Origin: Phytophthora sp. 'mugwort'
Lineage: Eukaryota > Oomycota > Peronosporomycetes > Peronosporales > Peronosporaceae
NCBI GenBank assembly: GCA_033558025.1
Contig: JAUCEF010000003.1
Coordinates: 1,576,001-1,640,000 of the forward strand
Reading direction: 5' to 3'
Length of the DNA: 64,000 nt
This document shows positions 40,923 through 52,579 of the stretch, one piece after another (the stretch's first letter is position 1; each line of letters begins with the position of its first letter). The position numbers and the translations under genes are program-made. The notes beneath the pieces were generated by a model that did no database searches, was not told the DNA's origin, and saw only the letters and a list, made by a program, of their open reading frames with translations.

Positions 40923-43022
40923 ATGCGGGGAACGGGTCCGATCCCAAAGTTGAGTGTGAAGCCACAGGCTTCCAAGCCGCAAAGAGGCTCGGGGCGTTCC
41001 ACGATCAACAGGGAGAAAATTTTTCTCAGTCAAGACAAACCAAAGCCCAAACGAAGCAAGTTAACGAAATGGCAAGTGCTGAGTCTATTTCGTCGGATAG
41101 TAGGAGTTGCAGCTGCTTGTATGTATATTTACATCTCCATGATGGCAACATGGCGTATGACGGGAGTCCTTCGTGCGATGCCCAATCCAACGCGATCGTT
41201 TAATGTTTTTACGGCGTCACTTATCGGTGACTACGTAGGCCACGACTTGCTCCGAGATAGTCCACTGGTGCTAGATATCCTTCATGGCGATACATCGCGA
41301 CGAGACTATGCGCTTTTCCTCGAATCTGGCACCAAAACCTCGACGGAAAAATGCTCCGAGGTGCCGCAATTTGACTCGACAATCTACAATTTCGGCTTCC
41401 TGACGACTGCATACATGGAGATGGTGCATGATACGAGCTACCACACGAGCGTTCTAGCTGAATTGGAGCTCGTGGTAGTCATAGTGGACTGCAGCTTTAC
41501 TCCATTGATAAACGGAGACCCTTCTACAGTGCGCGTCTTCTACGTGGTGCGTTCTCGTCGTGATCCGAGCGATTTGTACCTAGTCTTGCTGTCGCTTTCC
41601 GTACAAGACTACGAGATACGGGCACACAACAAGTACGGCCCCGCTCTTTTTGGAATGCTCCAAGTCTTTCAAGATATGGACGAAAGTAGCAAGGAAGAAT
41701 TTTACCTGGTAGCGCCCACGTACCCATTTCAACGCTCTCTGGAATTCCAGATCTATGAATTCGTGAGAATCACAGACGAGAGTTACTTAGAGCTACGAAG
41801 TGTACCTCGAGAGCCGCTCTTCCAACCCGTTCAGAACCTCGTGACGACGCGAAAACGTGGCTTTTACAATGGAGACACCCAATCCAACATCAACTACATG
41901 TATTCGACACTGAACAAAGACGAGAACGCTACAAGTGTGTTTAGTCGCTGGGAATGGGTTGGTGAGCCTGTGATGACGGATGCGTGGGCTTGGGTCCATG
42001 GCCTTCACTTTATCTTTGGCTTACAGGCTATCTCTTCACTTATTGTACTGAGTCTGGTCGCTTACCAGAACTATCGAGCAGGGAAAATCTGGATCGGGGA
42101 CCCTTTTGCCTCACTGTCGACGTGGTGTCTGGTTACACGAGCTGCTCTCGTGTTACTAGCCTGGTATGTACATTCCTTCTGGTCGGCATTCCAGTTAGGA
42201 CTCGCAAATGCCGCTCTAGTTTCCGGCCGTGAAACAGTTTATATCCATAAAGAGATCGTGTACGCTGACGTCCTCGTCGTGTACCTTGGGCTGGTCGCAC
42301 TGCTTAGCGCTGCGATTCGAGAGCGAATTGACCCGGGATTCGCGATTTTTCTATTCGAGATGCAGCATATATACCGAGCTAGTATCTTACGCTCTTCAGC
42401 AGGGGTATACGAGAAGATGGTCTCGTATATTGATAACCTTTTTCTTCTGGGTGATGAAGTGGCAACGGCCACAATGTCCCCCTTACATTTTTACTCAGCC
42501 TTTCAAATTCCAGAAAAGGACAGTATGTTCCTGATCGTAAGTTTCTACCCCAGACTCGTTTTAATGGTCGTTATTACGGGTTACGCCATGTTACGGAAGC
42601 TCTATCGACTTTACTATCCCGACGAACTCAGTCCAAGATCGACTTTAAGCTCAGGAACCGAGAAATCCGCACCGACACTGAAGGGAAGTCTCACAAATTT
42701 TGAAATCTCGACTGGTGCCGAGCTCGAAACCCGCTTTGGGATGATCTCGGACTATAAGAACTACGTATACTTGAAAGGTATGAAGTTTGCGTCTGCAGAC
42801 GGCGTCTACTGCTCGGGTTACGTGATCGTGAACGGCAAGTGTTTGGTTGCAGTGAAGGACCTGCTGGCGATCGGAACCATGAAGCTGGTGCGAGCTCGGT
42901 TCACGAACGTGCATGCATATGAAGTGGACGGTAATACTGTCAAAGATACTGCACGTCTCGTATCCCCTACAACCTTCACATGGGGCGATCTGTGGCATCT
43001 CAATGTCGCGGTGTTGCTCTGA
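40923..43022 (+). CDS. Multi-pass membrane protein, tandem family member 3
   Basis: A 699-residue paralogue starting MRGTGPIPKLSVKPQASKPQ at the ATG at 40923. An upstream in-frame TTG at 40872 is unlikely. It has the basic tail, span RIVGVAAACMYIYISMMATW, ectodomain with EKCSEVPQFDSTIYNFGFL and VVIVDCSFTPL, TTRKRGFYNGDTQSNI, WAWVHGLHFIFGLQAISSLI, ERIDPGFAIFLFEM and the conserved C-terminal module. Relative to members 1 and 2, the cytosolic linker before the C-terminal module is shorter and lacks the second Ser cluster. Uninterrupted frame. Immediately downstream lies the repeat that hosts Gypsy element 2. Confidence 0.85.
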   Translation: MRGTGPIPKLSVKPQASKPQRGSGRSTINREKIFLSQDKPKPKRSKLTKWQVLSLFRRIVGVAAACMYIYISMMATWRMTGVLRAMPNPTRSFNVFTASLIGDYVGHDLLRDSPLVLDILHGDTSRRDYALFLESGTKTSTEKCSEVPQFDSTIYNFGFLTTAYMEMVHDTSYHTSVLAELELVVVIVDCSFTPLINGDPSTVRVFYVVRSRRDPSDLYLVLLSLSVQDYEIRAHNKYGPALFGMLQVFQDMDESSKEEFYLVAPTYPFQRSLEFQIYEFVRITDESYLELRSVPREPLFQPVQNLVTTRKRGFYNGDTQSNINYMYSTLNKDENATSVFSRWEWVGEPVMTDAWAWVHGLHFIFGLQAISSLIVLSLVAYQNYRAGKIWIGDPFASLSTWCLVTRAALVLLAWYVHSFWSAFQLGLANAALVSGRETVYIHKEIVYADVLVVYLGLVALLSAAIRERIDPGFAIFLFEMQHIYRASILRSSAGVYEKMVSYIDNLFLLGDEVATATMSPLHFYSAFQIPEKDSMFLIVSFYPRLVLMVVITGYAMLRKLYRLYYPDELSPRSTLSSGTEKSAPTLKGSLTNFEISTGAELETRFGMISDYKNYVYLKGMKFASADGVYCSGYVIVNGKCLVAVKDLLAIGTMKLVRARFTNVHAYEVDGNTVKDTARLVSPTTFTWGDLWHLNVAVLL

Positions 43023-43039
43023 GAGAAATATACTATAGT

Positions 43040-43867
43040 TCACTTGTTTGCTGTTCTAGTCCGTTGATGTGCTGGCCCCATCGCAAATATACTTAAGACT
43101 TTAGCCCTTTGGTCGATCCGTTTCATACCTTGTGCAGTAATTTTACTTCACCGTCCAACTTTAAGCTAACAGAATTCACCCGTCACTTGGTGTGCACGAT
43201 GACTAAACATGACTCGCATGCTCTGCTTCGTCTGTGAAATGTGATTGATGTCCACCGTGTCTGCTTCGCTTGCTAAGCCATAATGTCTGTATTTAGCAGG
43301 GCTGTCTGCTATCTTTCTTACGTTGAGACTTGACTACAGGAAGGGATCAGTAGTAAACTCGAGTCGCGAGCACAACTAGTACTATACTACTACTATTACT
43401 ACTATAGTAGCCTATAATTTTGCGGAATTCCGCTCTACTGCTACTGTAGTAGCCAGTATTTCGCCTCGACGCTCACTCCGATAATACTACTGTTGGATTA
43501 CCGGCCATATCTTGGAGCAGTCGCACCACCCTGGATGACATACTGGGTTCTTTTGCGCCTTTCTTGCAAAACACTTCGCGAGATCCCGCGATTCACGTCG
43601 ACCTCATCGCACGTTAAGGCTACGAGTTGCAGCTTGCAAGTCACTGCTCGTCGCTCAAATGCCTCGTTGGTATATTATTGTAGCATTACGGTTGTCCTAT
43701 TAAGGTTTGCATTAAAAACTGATAGCCGCTCGTGGCTTTGCGCTTTCACTTTGCAACCGGACCGCCTGCCTACAGCCTTCTGACCGCACAGTACTACTGT
43801 GCTGATGAATAGCTACCACGGGGTCTAGACTCCGGCTTGGGCTCCGTAGGCGAGGATGTTGCGTAGC
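43040..43867 (+). repeat. Left half of a repeat split by Gypsy element 2
   Basis: Inverted copy of the right part of 58690-59815: CTAGTCCGTTGA, TGGTCGATCC, CACCGTGTCTGCTTCGCTTGC, GGGATCAGTAGTAA and TTGGATTACCGGCCATATCT all have reverse-complement partners there. It contains TACTATAGTAGTA palindromes. It is interrupted at 43867, followed by the LTR, and continues at 54228. Confidence 0.7.
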
Positions 43868-44489
43868 TGTCCCGAGCACTCCTACTCAGGACGGTGGCAA
43901 CCGTCTCGGTCGTGGTGTGGCTCCACCTCTCAATGGAGATATTCTGCGCGAGCGGCTACTTGCTGAGCAGTTGCCCGAGGACGAGTCCGGAGGTCGCCCG
44001 AGGTCGGACCGGACCGGCCCACCCGGTTGCTTGGCGGGTTTAGGACCGTGCGAAGAGGCAGACCTGGGTCGAGAAGCGACCGACGGAACTATGACTGCCT
44101 CAACGGAACGTTGAAGAACTTGCGAAAAGGGTGCAATGCGGAGGAGCCACTAAGGCCGGATAAGATGACAGGATGGAGGTCGCGCGGACGGTAACGAGCG
44201 TCACGGGTACGAGACCGAGTCCCGGATGGAGGGGGTGATTGATGGAGCCGACGTGGGCGTGAGTTGGGTACGGAGGTACCGGATGATGAGGAAAAGGTAA
44301 GGAACGGTATCGAGCGAGAGTGGCCGCTGGTTCGAGTAGCTTAGTCATGAAAAAATTACCTGATCTTATATAAGCAAATAGTCTTTACATTTTATTGTTT
44401 AGGCTGTAAATTTGCTAGGTGTGTCTCTCTCTAGTACTCATCTGTTCCATACGACGCTTGACCAGTCCCGATCAGGACGGCTTGCGACA
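43868..44489 (+). repeat. 5' LTR of Gypsy element 2
   Basis: Begins TGTCCCGAGC and ends GGCTTGCGACA. Same length as the copy at 53606-54227, about 98 percent identical by eye. Confidence 0.9.
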
Positions 44490-44508
44490 TTTGGTGGAGA
44501 AGCAGGGT
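44490..44508 (+). other. Candidate primer binding site of Gypsy element 2
   Basis: Directly after the 5' LTR: TTTGGTGGAGAAGCAGGG. TGG two bases inside the LTR is the usual position for a tRNA-complementary site. The tRNA is not identified. Confidence 0.45.
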
Positions 44509-44840
44509 ACTTGGACTTCGTCGTGGACGGATTTGAGTACGGAGTGAACGTCTACGTCGGAGTTTAAGCTTCTTCAAGGGCACCAGGAATATTCGCGCAG
44601 GAAAGCGTTGGAGGCTAGCAAGGAGTGCACGGTGAAGTCTGAAGATTTCCGGTGAAGGTGAGACAAGGATAGGTACGGGGGCGCGAGGGAACGTCAGGTT
44701 GTTTCGGAGTTTGGAGTTTGGGGTTTCCGCGGGGCTAGCAGGACAAGGCGGCACGCACCCGGTTGAGCGTACGCGGGGCTAGCGAGGACGGCAGCACGAG
44801 AAGTTTATAGGTTAACTCGAAGGCGAGTTAACCGATAAGG

Positions 44841-46640
44841 ATGGTGAGTTCGAGCGACGAAAGCAGCGATGAGGAACGCCGCTTCGATGCGTTCATGAGG
44901 GAGCGAGAGGAACGGACGGTTGGAGAGTCCGGTGAACCCAGTACTTCGCTTGCGGGTAAAGGAGAGGAGGAGAGGGACTTGGCTGCTACGTCAGCAGGCC
45001 GAGACGCTCTCCAGAGCGAGGTAATGACTGCACTCTAGGCGGATGAAGTGGCCACCGAGACGAAGATGGCTGGGGAAGGGACGGTCGAGTGATGACCGAG
45101 ACCGCGATCAACGTCGAAAAGAAGGGCGGGCAACCGTCAAGAGTTATGACGGGTGGACAAGGAAGAACGAGAGTTCCGTTCCCGAGATTCCGGGAAGTGG
45201 AGGAAGAGGGCAACGCGTCTGGGTATGACCCCGACGACGCAGTAGCTACTGAGACGGAAGCTGACGAGCCGAGAAGGAGCCCGAGCGGTTTATCGCTCAT
45301 ACACGGGTCCTGAGGCTAAGAACCTGAACCGTCCTCAGTTCGAGTGGGGTTGGAGTCGGTTGTCTACGAACCGTGAACATAAAGTGGAGAAGGAACCGAA
45401 GATGGTTGGAAGCCCTTCTCGTGTGTCCAAGAGTCGGTCCACGGTGAATCCGGACAAGGAGGCCCTCTTGGCGGTTTATCAAGCTGGGGTGGCGCAGGCA
45501 CAGTTAGAGTACGCTGGGGGGGGCTCTCGCCACGTTGCCGAAAATAGCCAAGAAAACAAGGAAGAGTGGCAAGGAATAGGACACCGAGCTGACGGAGCTT
45601 GAATTGTCTAAACTGGAGGCCCACAAGGTAAAGATCCTTCAAATGTTCTACTCGGATACGATGACGATCGAGAAGGCGCGTGACTTCTGGGACTTGTTCC
45701 GCACACGAGAGGATTTCCGGACAACTCGCGACTGCTGATCTTCAGGCAGAAGTTGAAAGGGAGGGGACAGAGCGCTGGTGGGGTAATTCCCGCATTAGGA
45801 TGTTGAAGACGCTTAAAGTCAGGTTCCGCAACCAGTTCTTGATTCCGACGACGGACTAGCTCTGGGAACGGTTACAGATCACGAAGCATGCCCGCGGGGA
45901 TTCCGTGGAGGAATGGGGAGACCGTGTGACTGACCTATGTGAGTCCTTGGATTACCCGAACTCGCAAATGAGATACCAACTGTTCCGTCGCGGACTTAGG
46001 AACAAGCGAATACTCGCGACGGTCGACTCCAGTCCGGCGAACGATATTCCGGAAGTTTGCGAATGGCTAATGTTTAGGGACCAGCATCCACTAATCGAAT
46101 AAGACGACGAGGTTTCGGACGCGGCACCTGCAAAGGGGAAGGAGGCCCTATGGCCGCTTGATGGACGCTTTGACGCATAAGTTTCAGGAGTTTAGCAGAG
46201 GCAACAGCAGTGGCAAGAGCAGTCACACTCGCGTTGGCAAGCACCCAGGTCGCCGCTAGAGGGCCCTCGGTGAACGTATCGCGAGTCCTTCGTCAAGTTC
46301 GAGCATTTCTATATAGGAGGACAGCCGTACTCAGGAAGGCGTTCCAGTCTGTGGTAAATGTGGATTTAAGGGCCACAGACGGGCGCTCTGTAAGCGAGCA
46401 ATGATGGAGTGTTTGGGCTGTGGACAAATGGGCCACTTACGGATGGAGTGCGAAGAGTCGGGCGGTGCTAGTGGTCGGCGTACCGGCGGGTGTCTTATGC
46501 CAGGAGCCCCGGTCACATAGTGGCTACTTGTCCTACGCTGGTGGAGCTGAAAGCGTTAGTGCCGACTGCTACGGGAGCTGCTGGGCGACAATGACGGGGG
46601 CTAGTGGAAGGGAAGAACAAGGCCGCTCCTTCCTCTAAGC
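44841..46640 (+). pseudogene. gag region of Gypsy element 2
   Basis: Opens with an ATG (MVSSSDESSDEERRFDAF, acidic) at 44841 but meets a TAG at 45036 and changes frame several times. The capsid part is recognisable near 45780-46100 (SVEEWGDRVTDLCESLDYP, QLFRRGLRNKRILATVD). It ends with two perfect C-x2-C-x4-H-x4-C knuckles, CGKCGFKGHRRALC and CLGCGQMGHLRMEC (46350 on), and a third degraded one (PGHIVATCP near 46515). These would bind RNA for packaging. Confidence 0.75.
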
Positions 46641-46716
46641 AGAGAGATGGCCCGACGGGTGGTTGCCCAGAGTAGAAGGTGGTAAGGAGGCGTACGGCGT
46701 CAAAGAGAAGGCGGAC

Positions 46717-46879
46717 GTCGTGCAGGAGACGAAGGAGAAGGTTGTGCAGAAGGAGGCGTTCGGCAACGACGAGAAAGAGGTCGTCATGCTGGACACGAAG
46801 GAGAAGGTTGTTCAGAAGGAGGCATTTGGCAGCGACGAGAAGGAGGACGTCGTGCTGAACACGAAGGAAAGGTTGACCT
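46717..46879 (+). repeat. 63-69-bp tandem repeat after gag
   Basis: Three unit starts at 46717, 46780 and 46849. Each encodes a charged stretch with the core TKEKVVQKEAFG and an (N/S)DEKE end. It lies between the knuckles and the unrecognised reading that precedes protease. Confidence 0.8.
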
Positions 46880-47737
46880 GGAGGGGGCGTCAAGTGACGA
46901 CGTCATGGAAGAAGACATCATGCTGTCCAAGGCCAGGGAGTACGAGGAGCCGGAGAGTCCCTTGAGGAAGGGCGGACACGAGAAAGAAGACAGTGACGAT
47001 GGATATATTGTGAGGAAACTACCGCCTGTGTTTGGAGTAAAGAGGACCGGGCCGCTTCGAGGGATCTTACGAGGCCCGATGACGCCAAGAAACCGTGGCG
47101 TGCCTGGATGGCGTCCGACAAGAGGCGCCGTGATGAAGGGTTTGAACTGGCGGATAGCATCTTTGAACAGTAGGCCGTGGGGCTTGAACCGACTGGAGAC
47201 GACGACTTCTCCTGTGCTGGAGTAGGGGTCGAGAATCCGACTGCGACACCCAGAGCGGACACTGAGGCTGTGCCCCCTAGTACAGACTCAGTGGAGAGGA
47301 TGAACGGAGGGACGGTCGATGAAGGGACCCCCAAGCGTCTCTTTATGGGAAGTAGCTTGACACAATGGAGGCTTGCCAACCTGGATTAAAGGGTACGGTG
47401 TTAGTTGGTACGGATGTCGCGCTTTTAACTCTTTGTCGTAACCTGAGGAATACGACAAAGAGTTAGAAGAGCGAGTCTACCCTTTAGACGAAGTGGAGCG
47501 GAAACGACGCGTGAAAGCAAAATGCTGAGACTCAGAAAGAGCAGTCCGTGGAAGATATGGCTCGCTACCTGAACTTGCCCGTAGAAGTACTCGAGCGGAC
47601 TAAGGACGCTTCGACGAGAGGGGAAGCGTCGCCCGAGTATTTGAAAGACTGGTTAAAGGGTACGCTGGAGAATTCTGCGGAGGCAAAACGAGCCAACCGG
47701 GACTTCAACAAGTCCTCGGCGACGCCCCGTCGCGAGT

Positions 47738-48424
47738 GTGAACGGGTTAGGCGACGTGGTGTTATTGGATGACAGATTGAACACGTTGCGAGTGGAAGCA
47801 GCCGGTGATGTGTTTAACTACGACGAGTTCAAGGTCGGAGATAATCGACCAGGCCTTGACGAGACCGTCGCGGTGAACGTTCTGATTTCAGAAGAGGCAC
47901 GGTGTGAAAATGGACTAGAGAAGGGGGCATTCGTGCCCGACACCGGTCCATTAGAAGAACGGATGATGTCGATGGGTCGTTTGAAAGCTATAGGACGGTC
48001 AGCTGCATACGAGACGCTCAAGAAAGCTAAGGAAATAATGGAGATGGAGCCGAGAGCGACGGATTCGCTCCTGAGCGACGGTGAACTAATGGAGGTACCG
48101 CCGTTGCGCGATAGGAAACCGGTCATGGACTGGTCGCGATTCTGCTACTTTGCTGAGCTACACAGTTTACCGGTAGAGGATTGGAGGGTTCTATCGGACT
48201 GGGCCGCGAGCTATTTTTCTAAGAACGCGATTGAAATCTGGTGGAAACTATGCGACCGTACTGGAGGCGAGGAAGTACCAAAGGCGCGCCAACGAAGGCG
48301 GCGCCGGGCTCGAAAGCTAGTGTGTTTCGATTTTTCGACTCTATTTAAAGAGACAGCCGAAGCCTTAGGAACGTTTGAATTTCGAGTGGAATGCCCTGAG
48401 GATGCTTCACTTATATGGAAGTGA
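47738..48424 (+). CDS. Uninterrupted unknown ORF inside Gypsy element 2
   Basis: A 228-codon open frame between gag and protease, longer than most intact frames in this element. Contains VAVNVLISEEARCENGLEKG, a helical RSAAYETLKKAKEIMEMEP, FCYFAELHSLPVEDWRVLSD and a basic RQRRRRRARKLVCF stretch. No domain recognised. It probably belongs to the Gag-Pol polyprotein (47548 on may be its start) rather than being a separate gene. Confidence 0.45.
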   Translation: MNGLGDVVLLDDRLNTLRVEAAGDVFNYDEFKVGDNRPGLDETVAVNVLISEEARCENGLEKGAFVPDTGPLEERMMSMGRLKAIGRSAAYETLKKAKEIMEMEPRATDSLLSDGELMEVPPLRDRKPVMDWSRFCYFAELHSLPVEDWRVLSDWAASYFSKNAIEIWWKLCDRTGGEEVPKARQRRRRRARKLVCFDFSTLFKETAEALGTFEFRVECPEDASLIWK

Positions 48425-50603
48425 TCCAATCGGACGGTCGGAAGCATGTACGTGTCCCGAGGTGCGGGTTAGTGAAAGTAGTAACTGTCAACCTCACGGA
48501 CGGTTTTAGTCTCAATGGGGAAGACGAGGAGGACATGCCCTCTTGTATTGTGGATGGAGGAAGACGCGTGTTATGTTCGGTTGGTAACTATGAAGCGTTA
48601 TCAGGCGGGTTATTGAGTGTCTACCTTCCCGAATGTTGGCGGATACGGGGCTACTTTGAGTCTCGCGGACAGACTGGTGCTGAAACGGTTGGGTCGGGCG
48701 ACAGAGACGTTGACTCCCTATGAAGGTAAAGTGAGAAGTTCGTCTGGTCCCCAGTTGTGCTTCCGTGGCTGGATCGAACTAACCGTCCGACTGGGATCGA
48801 TCGAAATGACGCTAAGTATGCTAGTGGCCGACCAGTTGCACGTGGATGCGATCCTGGGTGTGGACGCGCTGGCTGCGTTTGATGCAGTCATAGACGTGGC
48901 AGAGCGAAAAATGACATTGAAAGCGACTGGCGATGTTTTGGAGTTAGGGGTGACCGTAGTCCATCAGTCATTCATGACAACCGTGGGGACGTCGACGAGA
49001 CTACCACCAAAAGGACAGGCTTTAGTGATGACCCGAGTGGTCGGAGACATCGAAAATATGGCGACGGTTTTCGTCGAAGGGGCATTGGACCTGCCTCCTG
49101 AAAGAAAAACAAAGCTGCATTTCGTGTCTTCACCGTCAATTATCTGCAGCAGGGGGGAGCACTTCGGTACGTTCACCAACAATTGGTATCGTACACTGTA
49201 ATAACGTAGCTCCGAAAAAGGTCCAAAAGTAGCTGCTCACGTGTGGCGCGATCGGTTTGTACGGTCTCGGAGGGCCGAGTGTGAGTCGAACTATGTAAGC
49301 CTCGACGGACGAGCTATGGGTTCGCAGGGGAATGGCTGTAGTGATCCCAGAGTCGGCGCTCGGCTCTGAAAGTGCTGTGAAAAGCGCGACGGTGAATAAG
49401 GCAGGGGTGCCGGCCGATAGGCACGAGACGACCGGAACACGAACGGTCGTGACTATGGAAGAATTACCGGATGCAGAGGGCGAAAAGGTCAAGGCTTCGA
49501 AGCCTGATGTACCGCCTGACAAGGGAGTAAAGGCTGAGTTCACGGAGTCGAAGTTAACAGCGGAACAGAAGGCGCTCTTCCAGTCGGAATTGGGCCGGTT
49601 CAGTGACTTATTCGTAGAGTCGTCTAAGAAACCGGGACGGACTGACTTGTTACAGTTTGAGATCGATACTGGGAGTAGCGCGCCGATCAAGCAGCAGTCA
49701 TACCGAATATCGTTAGCGGAAGGCGAAGTGGTGGAAGCAGAGATACAACAGTACCTGGAGCTGGGGCTAATTCGCCCGTCTAACAGTCCCTGGGCCAGTC
49801 CTGTGTTGATAACCTGGAAGCCGGACGGTGGGATCCGGTTCTGTATCGACTATCGGAAGCTAAATGCGGTTGCAGTAAAGGACTGTTACCCGATGCCACT
49901 CATAGACGACATTTTGGACGCGTTGGGAAACGCCAAGTTGTTCTCTACGATGGTCATTGCGTCTGGATATTGGAACGTGCCTATGCATGAGAATAGCATG
50001 TCACAGACGGCTTTCACTTGTAAGTACAGCTTATACGAATGGCTGGTGATGTCGTTTGGGTTGTGCAATGCGGTGCCCGCATTTGAACGGTTAATGGAGA
50101 CGGAGTTGGTGGATCTGAAGTGGCGAATCTGTCTAGTCTATCTAGATGACTGTGTTAGTTTTAGTCGAGACTTTCGTCGCATCTCGCCCGGCTGCGACAA
50201 GTGCTGACACGGTTCCGACAAGCAGGTTTCAAATTGAAGATAGTAAGTGTCATTGGGGACGGAGTCAGGTGGCTTTCTTGGGTCATACAGTAACACCTTC
50301 CGAAATACTACCCAATCCTGAAAAGTTAAGGCGATGATGAATGTGCTGAGGCCGGTGGATGTGCATGAGATCCGTTCCTTCTTGGGATTAACTAGCTACT
50401 TTCGACGCTATATACCGGGATATGCTCTAATATCGGCGCTGTTGGAACGCTTGACGGTGAAGGACGCTCCTTTCGTCTGGGATGAGGACTGTGAACTTGC
50501 GTTTAAAGAGTTAGAGAGAGCTTTAATGCAACCACCTATATTGGTGTATCCGGATGGGAAGAGAGGTTCAAGCTGTATGTTGACTCGTCAAGATACGCAG
50601 TAG
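48424..50603 (+). pseudogene. Protease and reverse transcriptase region of Gypsy element 2
   Basis: Protease-like part: CIVDGGRRVLCSVGN at about 48543-48590, where the usual D-(S/T)-G-A is degraded to DGGR, then ILGVDALAAFDAVID near 48850-48895, a retropepsin-like ending. Reverse transcriptase runs from 49332 to 50207: QQYLELGLIRPSNSPWASPV, FCIDYRKLNAVAVKD, YPMPLIDDILDALG, MSFGLCNAVPAFERLME and the active-site VYLDDCV at 50135-50155. After a frame break comes the connection EIRSFLGLTSYFRRYIPGY (50334 on). Two or more frame changes make it non-functional. Confidence 0.8.
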
Positions 50604-52548
50604 GTCCGTGTCTGATGCAGGAGGTCGACGGAAGAGACCGTGTTGTAGTTTATGCGAGTAAGTTATTGACTGGTTCTCAAAAGAACTGGATCAACAAACA
50701 GGACGATATTTCCGAGATCGAGTGTTGGGGTGTCGTGTGGGCAACGCGGAAATTCTGATGCTACTTGGACAAGCGCGAGCTTGATTTGTACACAGACCAT
50801 TAAGCTCTGACATGGGTCTTTAGCCCCGGCAACCGGACGACAAATGCGAAGTTGGCACGGTGGCCGATGGAGCTCTCGAATCTACAGTTCAGAGTCCACC
50901 AGAATCCTGGAAAGTCGATGGGGCATGTGGACGGTCTATCGCGGTTACCTGCGTGAATTCTTTAGCACTGGAGGACCTCCTGAATCCGGATAGTACATTT
51001 GAGAACGTAAGGCCAGCTTTAGTCGGGGAGCGATCTCGGAGAATTGTAGATCTCCTGAATCCGGAACTTGTGGTTGAAGACGCGACTCCTAATACGGAAG
51101 GTGTGTGCCGGTGGAGTTTGGCTGACAGGTCGAGTTCGAGCATGGCGGAGACGAGGACGAGATTGACAAAACGGAGGAAGGAGGCTTTGGCGGCGACGAC
51201 CGAGTCACCGGTAAATGCTTTCGGGCTCGACTATGGACAATTCAAGGCGGAATAGTTGAAAGTGTCTTGGATCCGTGCTTGAGTGCTTTCCTAACCAGTA
51301 AGGCGCTCCCGTTAGACCCTTTCCTGCGGGCACGAGTCGTGGAGATGGCCCCTCGTCATGAGATGAAGAGTGGCTTGCTCATGAGACTTGTCCACTTACC
51401 TGCGCGTATTGGACCCGCTAGGACGGTGATTGTGCCGGTAGTCCCTCTGTCCTGCACTACTGCCGTGCGGATGTGTTATCGTCGCACCTAGGTCTGACTA
51501 AGACATTAGAGAAAGTGAAAAGTCACTCTTACTGGCCGGGATGGCGAGCCGATGTCGCGGCGTACGTACGGGAATGTGCCCGATGTAGTGGTGCGAATGG
51601 ACCGCGACCGTGGCGAGCTGGGCAAATGCAGCGGATGCCGGTGTTTGACTTGACTGGACCGTTCTCGATGTTGGTAGTTGACGCGTATTGGACCGTTGCC
51701 TGTTTCCGTAAAAGGGAACCGTTACATTCTGGTGTTTGTCGACTACTTTACTCGGTGGTCAGAAGCTTTCGCCGTCGCACAATTGGACTCGGTGACGTTC
51801 GTGGAAGTCATGATCAATGGTGTGCTATCAAGCCACGGGGTGCCGTCGAGGTTGTTAAGCGGTCAGGGCTCCAACTTCACGTCGAAGATTACGAAATCCT
51901 TCTACCAGACGCTTGGGATTCGGAAATTGTATGGTTCAGCTTACCATCCTCAAACGCAAGGGTTGGTTCAACGGTTCAACGGGACGCTTATCGGCATGCT
52001 GGAGATGCATGTGAGTGAGCCACAGACCGACCGGGACGTGTACCTCCCTCTTTGCGTATTGCACGGCTTACCTTGAGGCGCTGGAAGACACAACTCTCTT
52101 CTCCTTGTACGGACGAGATCCTGCCCTTGGATGTGGCTTTCCTGAACCTTGGACAGAAATGGAAAAATAACGACGTGGCTAAGTATCGACGGGAACTGTA
52201 CCGATCGTTAAAGGAGTCACGTTTTGTTGGTGGAACGGCAGGGTTGGTGCGCGCTCAAGACCGTCGAACAGAGATTGAGCGGGCAGCATGAAGTAAGCTA
52301 CGAGATCGGTGATCCGGTCTGGATCTACCGGTTCTTCAGGGCAAAGAGAGGAGAAGCTAGAACTTAGAAGCTGGCCTTCTCTTGGCACGGTCCTTATCGA
52401 GTACTCGGCAAGGTCAGTCCGAACGCGTACCGGATCGACATTCTTTCACACCCATATAAGATCGTGACGGTGAACGTAAATCGGATGAAGCAGTTTCGAG
52501 GCAGGTGGATCCATGTAGGTTCCAGGCGGTATCGAACCTGGAAGTGAG
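50560..52548 (+). pseudogene. RNase H and integrase region of Gypsy element 2
   Basis: RNase H: KLYVDSSRYAVGPCLMQEVD and RVVVYASKLLTGSQKN near 50566-50670, with stops near 50758 and 50800. The zinc-binding part is HLGLTKTLEKVKSHSYWPGW plus CARCSG (51480-51600). Core: LVVDAYW (first Asp), NRYILVFVDYFTRWSEAFAV, LLSGQGSNF where Asp is expected before RGSNF-type residues, and YHPQTQGLVQRFNG with Gln where the third acidic residue (Glu) is expected. Two of three catalytic residues are therefore lost. The C-terminal part has YEIGDPVWIYRFF and WHGPYRVLGKVSPNAYRID to a stop at 52548. Confidence 0.8.
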
Positions 52549-52579
52549 GATTCAACGGACGGACCATTCGAGGAATCTG

